Shown here: one piece after another, positions 1 through 7,348 of the stretch
How the letters are laid out: each line of letters begins with the position of its first letter
Position numbering within the stretch: the stretch's first letter is position 1
Assembly: GCA_003427395.1 (NCBI GenBank)
Contig: BFEA01000058.1
Location: forward strand, 3,452,116-3,480,358
Source of the DNA: Chara braunii
Lineage: Eukaryota > Streptophyta > Charophyceae > Charales > Characeae
Direction of reading: 5' to 3'
Length of the DNA: 28,243 bases
Position numbers and translations under genes: made by a program
Notes under the pieces: model-generated
What the model saw: only the letters and a program-made list of their open reading frames with translations
Told to the model about the DNA's origin: nothing
The model's database searches: none

Positions 1-594
1 GGAAGCGGGAGTGGGTGATCGCCTCAATATATGCGCCTACTAATTGTGTTGAAGCGAAACTCCTTCCGATTGTTCTTGCTGCAGTTAGGGATTCCTTTTG
101 GGTTGTTGCATGGATAGGTTTGGATGGGAACCCCCTTTTGTTTAACATGACGTGTCCGAAGTCTCTGATGCCCTGTGTTACGGAAAACCTTGCTCAACCT
201 CTGTTCCAAGGTAAATTCACTCTTCAGCTTATTGCCGAAGTCTCCATGCCTCGATTTCTTGTGGATGGGGACGGGGAAGCGGGAGTGGGTGATCGCCTCA
301 ATATATGCGCCTGCTAATTGTGTTGAAGCGAAACTCCTTCCGATTGTTCTTGCTGCAGGTAGGGATTCCTTTTGGGTTGTTGCATGGATAGGTTTGGATG
401 GGAACCCCCTTTTGTTTAACATGACGTGTCCGAAGTCTCCGATGCCCTGTGTTACGGAAAACCTTGCTCAAACTCTGTTCCAAGGTAAATTCACTCTTCG
501 GCTTATTGCCGAAGTCTCCATGCCTCGATTTCTTGTGGATGGGGATGGGGAAGTGGGAGTGGGTGATCGCCTCGATATATGCGCCTACTAATTG
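1..594 (+). repeat. 274-bp tandem duplication, about 2.2 copies
   Basis: The motif 'GGAAGYGGGAGTGGGTGATC' starts at 1, 275 and 549, giving a constant 274-bp period with only scattered substitutions. The third copy diverges after about 594, where RT-coding sequence begins. Because 274 is not a multiple of three, each copy shifts the reading frame. The unit lies within LINE endonuclease-like sequence. Confidence 0.95.
1..594 (+). pseudogene. LINE-A endonuclease fragment (APE-type), duplicated
   Basis: Each 274-bp unit can be read as a stretch ending in WVIASIYAPTNC followed by a segment containing DSFW. The pattern ...W.....IYAPTN...FW is typical of the apurinic-type endonuclease at the N-terminus of LINE ORF2, which nicks target DNA to start target-primed reverse transcription. 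The catalytic Asp/His residues of the C-terminal half are not recognisable and each duplication breaks the frame, so no functional nuclease is encoded. The third copy runs directly into RT sequence (NCKEQEF...), so the rest of the endonuclease and the RT fingers have been deleted. The family assignment relies mainly on position and the YAPTN motif. Confidence 0.5.
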
Positions 595-1284
595 CAAAGA
601 ACAAGAATTTGTTTTCAGCAATCTCCAGGTTTTGGGGAGAACATGCGTAACTGGGGGGTGTTGGCCCTATACTCCCTGTCTACTGCTGCAGTGATGGTCA
701 ATGGCAAGCTATCAGAAACCTTTTCACTGACTAGGTCTCTACAGCAGGGATGTCCCCTTTCCCCTCTCTTATTCATGATCCAAATGGAGAACCTGTTATG
801 CACTATCAGAACCTACCCACAGATCACTGGCCTCAAGGCAGGCTCTGCGCAATGCAAAGTGAAGGCCCTCGCGGATGACTTATTTGCGATTTCCGAGAAT
901 TTTGTTGATTCAATGACAACCCTAACGAAATGCCTAGATGAGCACTAGTTGTTTGAGGCTTCGGTTAACTGGGCCAAATAAGTGTTCTTTCTCCCTGACG
1001 CCCATCTACCAGTGGTAAACTGGTGGATGAAGAGAATCACCACGGGTAGTTCTGAACGCTTTTTAGGAGTTCAAGTAGCACTGCTTTCTTGTACAGTGGA
1101 TCAGGAAAGCATCTTGCTACAACGTACGATTCAGAGAGTATCTACCTGGGGAAAAGCTCCCCACCTGTCTTTATATGGGCGGGTTTTGGTTATAAATGGG
1201 GATTTGTTTGCCTTATTGTGGTTTGTAGCAGCAGTCCGCCTGTTGGGAAAAACTGTGCTCCTTAATCCAACAGCAGGCTGCTAA
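592..1284 (+). pseudogene. LINE-A reverse transcriptase palm/thumb (RVT_1), with two in-frame stops
   Basis: One frame runs from 592 to 1284, broken only by TAG at 946-948 and TAA at 979-981. It contains VNGKLSETFSLTRSLQQG followed by CPLSPLLF, the standard LINE RT motif before the active site. LADD, about residues 93-96, replaces the usual YADD box and keeps the two catalytic aspartates. The text then continues ...CLDEH-stop-LFEASVNWAK-stop-VFFLP...ERFLGVQVAL..., which is typical RT thumb sequence, and reaches the conserved LSLYGRVLVINGDLF segment. Both stops sit where glutamine would fit and could come from CAG and CAA by a C-to-T change. The RT fingers are absent. A frame change near 1262 leads into the next segment. 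Confidence 0.85.
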
Positions 1285-1982
1285 ATTTATATGGAAGCCC
1301 TTTGCTAGAGAAGAAAGCTTGCTGTCTAAAGTTGCTTGCGAACTTCTATGTTGCCCTAAACAGGAGGGGTGCATGGATTTAATCGATCCACAACGAAAGA
1401 ATGTAGCAATGCTAATGCAATGGATAGTCGGGGTGACATAAGCGCAGAGGAGGAGGTACATTGGGTTGCAGAAACCATTCTGTCCTTGGAATGGAATCTA
1501 CCCAGACCACCTTAAGTGTGGATCTGTCTGCTTATCCCTTCCTTCTTGAACAGACATGTGAAATCAGATTTTTGGGCCGCAGTTATTTCCGCTTGGAAAA
1601 AGATGATGCCCAATGCATGGCTTCTCCCTACTACTAAAACAGAAGTCTTGCAACTACCACTGTTTGAAAACCCGCACATCCGCCGCCCTGATGGCAGGTG
1701 GTTTGCTGCAGATCTCTCTCGAGGGAGTTCTGGCAGAAAATGGATAGACAGAGGTGTGCTGAGAGTAGGTGGTCTGTAGCATAAATGGGAAAACCAATGG
1801 AAGTCCCCCAGGGCCTTGAGGAGGTGCTGGGCTCGTTTTGGTTTGTTGAGGAAAGTTTTCGCGATCTTATAGACGCAATTCCAGAACAATGGAGAGGAAA
1901 TCTATTCTCAGTCCGGAGGGGGTCGATCCCCCTGGTACCTGGGACATTAGCCGGCCACTTGAAACTGCCCCGGTTTTCTGAA
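1268..1982 (+). pseudogene. LINE-A post-RT ORF2 region, frameshifted
   Basis: After the frame change, 1268-1560 reads QQQAAKFIWKPFAREES..., then KVACELLCCPKQEG and DLIDPQRKN, a typical post-RT segment of plant LINE ORF2. It is interrupted by TAA at 1439-1441. From about 1516 another frame gives LNRHVKSDFWAAVISAWKK and the WFAADLSRG region; LINE-B has a counterpart (KLWEPIRRAWN ... VFPADGSTG). From 1785 a third frame gives FRDLIDAIPEQWRG, similar to WRKLLNTIPQD in LINE-B. This part connects RT to the C-terminal zinc finger. It has no catalytic motif and is clearly inactive here. The segment ends where the inverted-repeat element is inserted. Confidence 0.75.
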
Positions 1983-2094
1983 ACTACCGTCTTCACCCGA
2001 ACAGAACGTCCGGTAATTATGGCCGTATCTGGACTGAAAAATGCAGCAAATACGGCTATAATGACCGGGCGTTCTATTCGGTGAAGACGGTAGT
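1983..2094 (+). mobile_element. MITE-like inverted-repeat element, family 1, copy 1 (112 bp)
   Basis: Two near-perfect inverted arms of about 46 bp begin ACTACCGTCTTCACC at 1983 and end GGTGAAGACGGTAGT at 2094, separated by about 20 bp containing CTGGACTGAA. GAA lies immediately outside both ends (1980-1982 and 2095-2097), a possible 3-bp target duplication. It sits inside LINE-A and is therefore younger than it. A diverged second copy lies in opposite orientation at about 20254-20375. It encodes nothing. Superfamily is not certain; a 3-bp duplication would suit PIF/Harbinger. Confidence 0.8.
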
Positions 2095-2097
2095 GAA

Positions 2098-2316
2098 TAT
2101 TGATGTTAACGGTAAGAGGTCCTTTCAGTGTGGGGAACCGATTCATCCACCGTTTACAACAGGATGTCCGCCCCACTGCGGCGAAATTGGACATGCAAAT
2201 TGTTCGCAAAAGAACTGCCAATCGCTGACCCTACTTAAATTGGACCCAAAGAAAAATGTGGCCGCTGGAGAGGGGAAGGGGCTGGAACAACCGCTGGAGA
2301 GGGGAAGGGGCTGGTA
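2098..2316 (+). pseudogene. Zinc-knuckle-like (CCHC) fragment in LINE-A
   Basis: The frame after the inverted-repeat element reads NGKRSFQCGEPIHPPFTTGC followed by PPHCGEIGHANC and CSQKNC. The CGEIGH...C pattern resembles the CCHC knuckles of retroelement gag/ORF1 proteins, although spacing is degenerate (C-x3-C-x4-H-x2-C) and the first knuckle is barely recognisable. Zinc knuckles of this kind are expected in ORF1, or at the end of some ORF2 proteins, but here the segment lies between the RT and zf-RVT parts of ORF2. It may be a rearranged ORF1 piece or a chance resemblance. The frame closes at a TAG after a duplicated Gly-rich segment. Confidence 0.35.
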
Positions 2317-2350
2317 GGCAGGACAAACCACTGGTTCAAACCACTGGTTT
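2262..2350. repeat. Short tandem duplications (29 bp and 13 bp)
   Basis: A 24-bp G-rich motif starting CCGCTGGAGAGGGG occurs at 2262 and 2291 (29-bp period). Just downstream CAAACCACTGGTT occurs twice with a 13-bp period (about 2324 and 2337). These are small slippage duplications inside LINE-A. Confidence 0.8.
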
Positions 2351-2512
2351 GTTACTCTGTTGAACAAGGGTACTTGGCACAAGCTTCTACTCGAACACCC
2401 AGATCTCTTTGCAGTAGCCAGATGGATGCAAGTGTGAGATGTCAATCCTGAGCAGATTGAAACGAAGTTGGTCCATTGTTAGACCCAACTGAAGGTTGCC
2501 CCATATCCCAGA

Positions 2513-3015
2513 TTGGCAGCAAACCTGTGGCTGTTATCCGTTCTGGCCACTCCGGCAGCACTAAACCTGTTCCAAAGGGGAACGAAGATAGACCTGACAT
2601 GCAAACGATGCAACTGGGCTTATGAGTCGACTGTACATCTGTGGTATGATTGTCCTGCGTCGAAGATAATTTGGGACTGGTGGAATTCCTATCGGGCCCG
2701 CAAGTCACAAGGCAATCTGGCATGGGACAGAGTTTGGGTACTCCTTGGGGGTATTCCAGAACACAGGGAACTGAAGAAGTGCTGGGGCTACATGGCCCAA
2801 TCAGCCAGACCGGTGGGCTGTAACGTCATGTGGAAGGATAGGAACCTACGGATTGTCGAGGACAGAAATCACACAAGGAAATCAGGACCTTGTTCAAATC
2901 CTCACTGAGGAGGATCATTCAGGCGGATCAGAGAAGGAAAGGCCAAGGATCTTGGTTTGGGGCAACCTGCACGTTGGGTGGAAAACTGATCTTCGACAAG
3001 TGGTTTTGGGAGTGA
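2513..3015 (+). pseudogene. LINE-A C-terminal zf-RVT domain
   Basis: Reads TCKRCNWAYESTVHLWYDCP then ASKIIWDWW. Counting from 2513, C30, C33, H42 and C47 give the Cys2-His-Cys zinc finger of the zf-RVT family, found at the C-terminus of plant L1-type ORF2 proteins. The frame continues through VMWKDRN; a frame change near 2873 then gives SLRRIIQADQRRKGQG and ends WFWE followed by TGA at 3013-3015. LINE-B has the same layout (CTRC...LW.ECPASKRIW, then AIWADWRRKAKSG). The preceding stretch 2317-2512 is also LINE-derived but does not keep a frame. This is a fragment, not a gene. Confidence 0.85.
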
Positions 3016-3500
3016 GATAGGGACTATGAATTTGGTACTAGGTTCTGTTGATCCACAGTAGGACGGCAGCAGGGTATTTGAGATGAGGGAGTACGCATTG
3101 GTTCCGTGGCTCTGTCGTCCGCTAAGGTCCACCCGTCGTATTAGCATTGGTTTCTTTTGTTGTCCTGAAGAAGGTAGATAGGTAGGGTTGACAGTTTTCT
3201 TTTGTTTCCCTTGTTTTTAATTTTTTTGGTTTGCTAGGTTTTCTCTGGCCTGTGGCTTAACTTTGTTGTGGAGAGAGGTTTCAGGACAGCGGCCTGGATT
3301 TGGCCACTTCTGTTCCTGGAGTATCCTCCTGACTCCCATGAGTTGCTCGAGCTACAGCTCGTAAGCTAAACTGGCTGAAGCTGCCAGGATAACTCCGGGT
3401 TGAATTTTGAGGTCCCCGGGGCCATGTCCCACTTGCACCGTTGAGTTGAGCTAGCTCCACGGTGCGACACGGTTTTCGTGATTAAAAAACTATTTTCTCG
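3016..3500 (+). other. LINE-A 3' untranslated tail with palindrome
   Basis: Non-coding tail with three recognisable blocks. The first is GAGCTACAGCTC, a small stem-loop, followed directly by GTAAGCTAAACTGG near 3348-3374. The second is CTCCGGGTTGAATT near 3392-3405, also in the tail of LINE-B. The third is a palindromic segment at 3421-3472 that includes GCACCGT (3435-3441) paired with ACGGTGC (3459-3465) around GAGCTAGCTC. A short A-rich end follows (GATTAAAAAAC). 3' stem-loops in LINE RNAs can be recognised by the encoded RT; applying that here is inference. Confidence 0.7.
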
Positions 3501-3721
3501 CATTTTTTGTCAATTCCATAAAGACCTTTTCGTCAATCATTTGTATTCTGTGAATTTATTGAAAAAATAAAAGAAGGAAAGGCGAAATCGTTATCATTAC
3601 TCCCTGTGCCCGAATCTACGGACCTGACAGATTCGGCAATCTGAGGCCGTGGCAATGTGAAGTACGTACCACGTCCAATTTTTTTCTAAGGGTACTGCCT
3701 TCTCCCGATTCGTGTCAATGT
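3501..3721. other. Intergenic, no gene seen
   Basis: AT-richer spacer between the LINE-A tail and the MITE. The only structure seen is a hairpin at 3610-3636 with perfect 8-bp arms, CCGAATCT and AGATTCGG. Confidence 0.6.
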
Positions 3722-3843
3722 GGGTCTTGCTGCACTACTCTTGAAATGCAGAAAAGACAAAAATCATGTCGCTGTATCTTTCCATGTTATAGCGGAAGAT
3801 TCACTCTCGTTTTGCACCTTTCAAGAGTAGTGCAGCGAGGCCC
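3722..3843. mobile_element. MITE, 122 bp, 25-bp TIRs, TGT target duplication
   Basis: The left end (3722-3746) begins GGGTCTT and continues GCTGCACTACTCTTGAAA; the right end (3819-3843) is its reverse complement with two differences in 25. TGT lies directly outside both ends (3719-3721 and 3844-3846). A short non-coding element with GG-starting TIRs and a 3-bp target duplication matches the Tourist type of MITE, normally mobilised by PIF/Harbinger transposases. The usual TWA-like target is not seen, so the superfamily call is tentative. A HARBI1-type transposase gene begins about 350 bp downstream. Confidence 0.85.
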
Positions 3844-3846
3844 TGT

Positions 3847-4157
3847 ATCATGCACATAATGTTGTGACGAGTACAAGTGTTGCCTTTAGTTCGCGCCTTT
3901 GAAGTACGAAGTCCCATACCGTGTATCATGTGCGTGGGACCAACCGTGGGTGTGTCCGATACATAGCCACGCCAAGTGGGAAGGAGAGTGTAGATGCCAT
4001 TTCCGTGGCACTTGTGCCTTGGGTAGCGCTGCAGGCAGGGTGTTCTGTGGGCAAAGGCCAGTTTGAGGTCACGTAATCTGCTTTACTGGCCCTGTGCAGC
4101 GGGCACTGTTCCACTGTGATACCACACATCCAGCCTGAGTTTGACAGGTAGCCGACC
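3847..4157. other. Upstream region of the transposase gene
   Basis: No gene supported. A short direct repeat, TGTATCATG, occurs near 3844 and 3920. No TATA box or element terminus could be identified with confidence. Confidence 0.5.
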
Positions 4158-4186
4158 TTTTTTTTTTTTTTGGGGGGGGGGGGGGG
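4158..4186 (+). repeat. T14-G15 homopolymer junction
   Basis: Fourteen T residues (4158-4171) are followed directly by fifteen G residues (4172-4186), ending 10 bp before the transposase ATG. The G run could form quadruplex-type structure, and both runs are prone to slippage and to sequencing error. Confidence 0.95.
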
Positions 4187-4196
4187 CGCAGTGGAA

Positions 4197-5579
4197 ATGG
4201 AACCCCTCGACGCGTCTGTTGCCGAAGCCATTGTGGCCATACTCGCTGCTGCACAGACACTGACGGAGGACTGCTTGACTGCGTTCAATTGCCTTTGGAA
4301 TGACTCCCCGTTTGATGGGAAGCATGTAGTTTTGCGTAGGACTTCGGGTGGGGAGGACGAAGCACAGCCACCGAAAAAGAGACAGAGAAACATTGTTTGG
4401 CAATGGCCATCTGTGGTACATGCTACTGGTGTGCTGCCACAGAACTCTCCACGGTGGTGGGTTATGAGACGGAGTGGGGATGTTTGGAAGGACCTCGAGA
4501 TCGTGGATGATGCCGAGAATGACCACTACGTTTCGCAGATCCGCATGCGGCGATCAAATTTCAATCGACTCCGGCATGTGTTGGCGCCACATCTTGCTAA
4601 AAAGGTGACGAAATGGAGAGCACCTCTCCCGCCTGCCCAGGTTCTCGCATATGCTCTGCACAGGTGGGCGCACGGGGACTCACATCTCCATAGCACCTCG
4701 GCATACGGCATGGGAAAGACCAGTGGACTGCGTGCTCTTCGTGAAGTTGGGGACGCCTCAATAGAGCATTTCCCTGCCGCGGTCGGCTTTGGTTCATATG
4801 CGGTTCGTCACAAGCGCATGCAAAAGTTTGCTGCTGCCGGATTCCCGAATTGCTGGGGGTGTATAGACGACACTCATGTTTTCGTAGACAAGCCGAAGAA
4901 GAAGGATGGTGATGAATTTATGGCAGGCCACAAAAAACGGTTCTCCATTGTAGCGCAACTGGTTTTCGATCTAGATCTGCGCATCCTGGATATGTGTTAC
5001 AGATTCCCAGGCACTGTTGCAGACGGGCGTGTTCTTCGAAACTCATCCTTGTTTAGAAAGGCAGTGAGGGGTGGGCTGTTCCAAGCAAAGTCATCCGATC
5101 CCACAAGGCATTTGAGGCCAACCGTTCCTGGGGTGCCAAATGGATACTTGCTGGCGGACGCAGGCTATCCTACCTTGTCTTGGATAGTGGTCCCTTACGG
5201 CATTCATAATCCGCCCGTGGAAATCAAGGTCTTTGATGACACCCACAAACTTGTGTGTTCATGTGCGGAGCATGGGAATGGTGTGCTGATGATGAGGTTT
5301 CAGTACTTCTACCGACCGCATGTTTGTGACATTCGCATTGAAGGCAAAGAGTTCCAAGCTGCCTGCATTTTACACAACTTGCTGCTTTCCTGGGGAGATT
5401 TGCCAGAGGGTGCCAACATCGAAGGTGTGGGTGGTGGATATGGTGACCAGCCTGCCAACGGAGCTCCTCGATCTTCTGCGCCCCTCAGGCACTTGAGATG
5501 CAGAGGGGCTGGTTTAGCGGTCCGTGATGCGTTATGTGATTATTTAAACCGACCGCAGGACCCCATCGTGGATGTGTAG
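4197..5579 (+). CDS. HARBI1-like PIF/Harbinger transposase (DDE_Tnp_4)
   Basis: A 460-aa nuclease-type transposase expected to cut element ends and insert them with 3-bp target duplications. In the frame starting at 4197 the first ATG has a strong context (GAAATGG), and an in-frame TAG at 4149-4151 rules out a longer upstream ATG. An NLS-like PPKKRQR lies near residue 60. A helix-turn-helix-type segment follows (RMRRSNFNRLRHVLAPHLAK ... LPPAQVLAYALHRWAHG ... YGMGKTSGLRAL, about residues 116-182). The DDE core comes next: GCIDDTHV (first Asp, about 224), LLADAGYPTLSWIVVPY (second Asp, about 321) and CAEHGNGVLMMRF (candidate Glu, about 358). FQAACILHNLLL is also typical of HARBI1 proteins. Length suits the family and no break is seen, so it may be intact. 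No flanking TIRs were found. A coiled-coil ORF follows on the same strand. Confidence 0.9.
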   Translation: MEPLDASVAEAIVAILAAAQTLTEDCLTAFNCLWNDSPFDGKHVVLRRTSGGEDEAQPPKKRQRNIVWQWPSVVHATGVLPQNSPRWWVMRRSGDVWKDLEIVDDAENDHYVSQIRMRRSNFNRLRHVLAPHLAKKVTKWRAPLPPAQVLAYALHRWAHGDSHLHSTSAYGMGKTSGLRALREVGDASIEHFPAAVGFGSYAVRHKRMQKFAAAGFPNCWGCIDDTHVFVDKPKKKDGDEFMAGHKKRFSIVAQLVFDLDLRILDMCYRFPGTVADGRVLRNSSLFRKAVRGGLFQAKSSDPTRHLRPTVPGVPNGYLLADAGYPTLSWIVVPYGIHNPPVEIKVFDDTHKLVCSCAEHGNGVLMMRFQYFYRPHVCDIRIEGKEFQAACILHNLLLSWGDLPEGANIEGVGGGYGDQPANGAPRSSAPLRHLRCRGAGLAVRDALCDYLNRPQDPIVDV

Positions 5580-5614
5580 TGTTGCCTGCCCCCCCACTGA
5601 CACTGCACAGTGGT

Positions 5615-5615
<1 letters not shown>

Positions 5616-5652
<37 letters not shown>
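5616..5652. repeat. (CA)n microsatellite
   Basis: About 18 CA units directly downstream of the transposase stop codon. Confidence 0.98.
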
Positions 5653-5656
<4 letters not shown>

Positions 5657-5667
5657 CACGGCGCTGT

Positions 5668-5871
5668 ATGGAGAACGCTGTCGCGGGCAGTGGAGGGCTT
5701 GCTGGCATAGCAAGGGCCGCGCTTGCTGGAGATGAGGATGCACATGCTGCACAGGGACCGAGCGATGACCTGCTGCAAGCCCATCAAGAGTTGTCAGTCC
5801 TGCACAGGTTCCTCGTCGCCAGGGGGTACGATATCACTGTCACCAATCGCGAGGGGCGACAGCGGCTGTAG
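5668..5871 (+). CDS. Small ORF (67 aa), unknown
   Basis: The first ATG after the CA repeat opens a 67-aa frame, MENAVAGSGGLAGIARAALA then GDEDAHAAQG and LLQAHQELSVLHRFLVARGY. It has an Ala/Gly-rich start and a short amphipathic helix. It ends at TAG 5869-5871, 16 bp before the coiled-coil ORF in another frame. The helix (AHQELSVLH) resembles segments of the next ORF (AHQEIGELH), so the two may once have been one protein separated by a frameshift, or be exons of one gene. No family recognised. Confidence 0.4.
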   Translation: MENAVAGSGGLAGIARAALAGDEDAHAAQGPSDDLLQAHQELSVLHRFLVARGYDITVTNREGRQRL

Positions 5872-5887
5872 TCAGAGGTGACGCACG

Positions 5888-6571
5888 ATGGCACACAGGT
5901 GGTGCATTCGTGTGGGCGGGCGATTGAGGCAGAGTCGTTTAAACTTTCGTGCCTGGTGTGAGCAAGTGCTGCTCAAGCTTGTGAATAAGAAAAACGAGTG
6001 TGAGCACGTGCGTTCACGGCTTCAGCACGCGCACCAGGAGATTGGTGAGCTGCACACATCATTGCGGCAAAGTCATATCAAGATTGAAGATGTGCACAGG
6101 CGTTTGCATGAGGCGGAAGGTGGGATTGATGAACTGCGCAGGCGTTTGCATGAGGCGGAAGGTGAGATTGATGAACTGCGCAGACGTTTGGTTCAGGCGG
6201 AAGGCGACAATGCTAAAATGCAGACGCGTGTGGCTGACGCTGAGATTGCCATGCAGGAGGCCGTAGATGAGCGGGATATTGCATGGCAACGGTATTCGGA
6301 GTTGAGAAGCAGGGCCCCCAATTCGGAGTTGGAAATGGCCCTGGTGTGCGGGCAATTGGAAAGCGTGAAACTTGAAGATACGGACCAGCGTGCAACTGAA
6401 AGTCGGACTTCATCTTCAATGCCCACCTGCGAGTCTTGCTGCAAACTGCACACGCAAGTTGAGCAACTGCAGGGCACATGCAGGCGATTGGAGTGTGTGA
6501 ACGAGTTGCTGAGTGACGGGCCCGACTTCTGGAAAGAAGTGTTCCATAGTCCACCCAGTTTCGGCATGTAG
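5888..6571 (+). CDS. Coiled-coil protein (227 aa), unknown
   Basis: Starts at ATG 5888 and ends at TAG 6569-6571. From about residue 35 to 135 it is a long charged helix with Leu/Ile/Val at heptad-like spacing: ECEHVRSRLQHAHQEIGELH, then three near-identical 14-residue units of the form RRRLHEAEGxIDEL (42-bp DNA repeat at about 6110-6220), then AEIAMQEAVDERDIAWQRY. The C-terminal part has a cysteine cluster (CESCCKLHTQVEQLQGTC) followed by another short coiled coil. No catalytic motif or membrane segment. It lies 0.3 kb downstream of the transposase on the same strand and could be an accessory protein of that element, for example an oligomerisation partner; that is inference. It could also be an unrelated host gene. 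Confidence 0.6.
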   Translation: MAHRWCIRVGGRLRQSRLNFRAWCEQVLLKLVNKKNECEHVRSRLQHAHQEIGELHTSLRQSHIKIEDVHRRLHEAEGGIDELRRRLHEAEGEIDELRRRLVQAEGDNAKMQTRVADAEIAMQEAVDERDIAWQRYSELRSRAPNSELEMALVCGQLESVKLEDTDQRATESRTSSSMPTCESCCKLHTQVEQLQGTCRRLECVNELLSDGPDFWKEVFHSPPSFGM

Positions 6572-7348
6572 CTGCAGGGAAATGTTGGTAGCTCCCCATT
6601 ATTCCTATGTTGGTAGCTAAGTCTCCGTTTGTAAGGGGAGAGAGAGAGAGAGAGAGAGAGAGGTTCTGTGGAAGGACATTGAGGTCTGGTAGAGAAAGAC
6701 CTGCAGGCTTTTCAGCCTGTAAGCTAAGCTGGATGGTGCTTCCAGTAAGAGAGAGATTTTGAAATGATGAGAGATTTTCTTAGGACGATTTCTGAAGCCT
6801 CCATGTGTGTGTGTGTGTTTGTGTGTGTGCGAGTGTGTTTTTTTATGACGATTTGTGACGCTGTCGATTTTTTTATTATTATTATTATTATTTTTATTTT
6901 TTTAATTTTTTTTTTCCAAGACATGGGTATATCGTCAACGTTTTTGTGAATTAGTCGTGAATGTATCCAACCCAACTTTACGGTTGGGTGGGGATGTGTT
7001 GTATTCGAGGGATACCTGAAGTGGATTTAGAACTGAAAACGTCACTGCACCCTAGTTGCCCCTTTTTTATTTTTTTGCCTGCATCTGCTCTGTGCACCGC
7101 CATCCTTCCAAGGTGCACTGCAGGAGTACGAACTTCACTCCAGCAGATATGGACAACACTTGCGAAAAGGAGATGGCCCTGACTTCGTTATACTCATCAC
7201 TATCATCATCAGTATGGGGGAGGGGAGGGGAGGGGAAAATATCATCTTCCCCTGTTGTAATAATCATTACCATCATCAAAACAACCATCGTCATCATCAT
7301 CATCATCATCATCATCATCGTCCTCGTTATCACCATCTTCGTCATCGT
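6572..7348. other. Gene-free microsatellite-rich spacer
   Basis: Holds a 12-bp direct repeat (ATGTTGGTAGCT, about 6583 and 6610), a GA run (6639-6662), GT-rich DNA (about 6803-6840), a T-rich/ATT repeat (about 6868-6916) and an ATC/CAT repeat (about 7285-7320). Possible reading frames here are low-complexity artefacts of those repeats. Confidence 0.7.
6700..6746 (+). other. LINE 3'-end-like stem-loop fragment
   Basis: AGGCTTTTCAGCCT forms a small stem-loop followed by GTAAGCTAAGCTGG and GCTTCCAG. In the LINE-A tail a different stem-loop (GAGCTACAGCTC) precedes nearly the same string, GTAAGCTAAACTGG...GCTGCCAG. Stem sequences differ but pairing is kept, so this is probably a relic of a related LINE tail. 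Confidence 0.5.

Larger units (their letters stand above)
1..3500 (+). mobile_element. Decayed L1-type LINE (LINE-A), 5' end outside window
   Basis: Non-LTR retrotransposon remnant. In order it shows endonuclease-like sequence (an IYAPTN motif), reverse transcriptase motifs (QQGCPLSPLLF, then LADD), a post-RT region, a zf-RVT zinc finger (C-x2-C, H, C) ending at a stop at 3013-3015, and a 3' untranslated tail to about 3500 ending in a short A-rich stretch. Order and domains match the ORF2 of plant L1-type elements. It is non-functional: the reading frame changes several times, there are in-frame stops, the segment between endonuclease and RT palm is missing, and a small inverted-repeat element interrupts it at 1983-2094. 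The tail shares a 'CTCCGGGTTGAATT' block with LINE-B at 25039-27430, so the two belong to related families. The exact 3' boundary is uncertain because the tail has only a short A tract. Confidence 0.85.

Noticed and set aside
592-1441. Reassigned stop codons (variant genetic code) to explain LINE stops
   Set aside because: The AAMP-like and transposase genes are open for hundreds of codons and end in ordinary stops; all three stop types occur in the pseudogenes, so decay is the simpler explanation.
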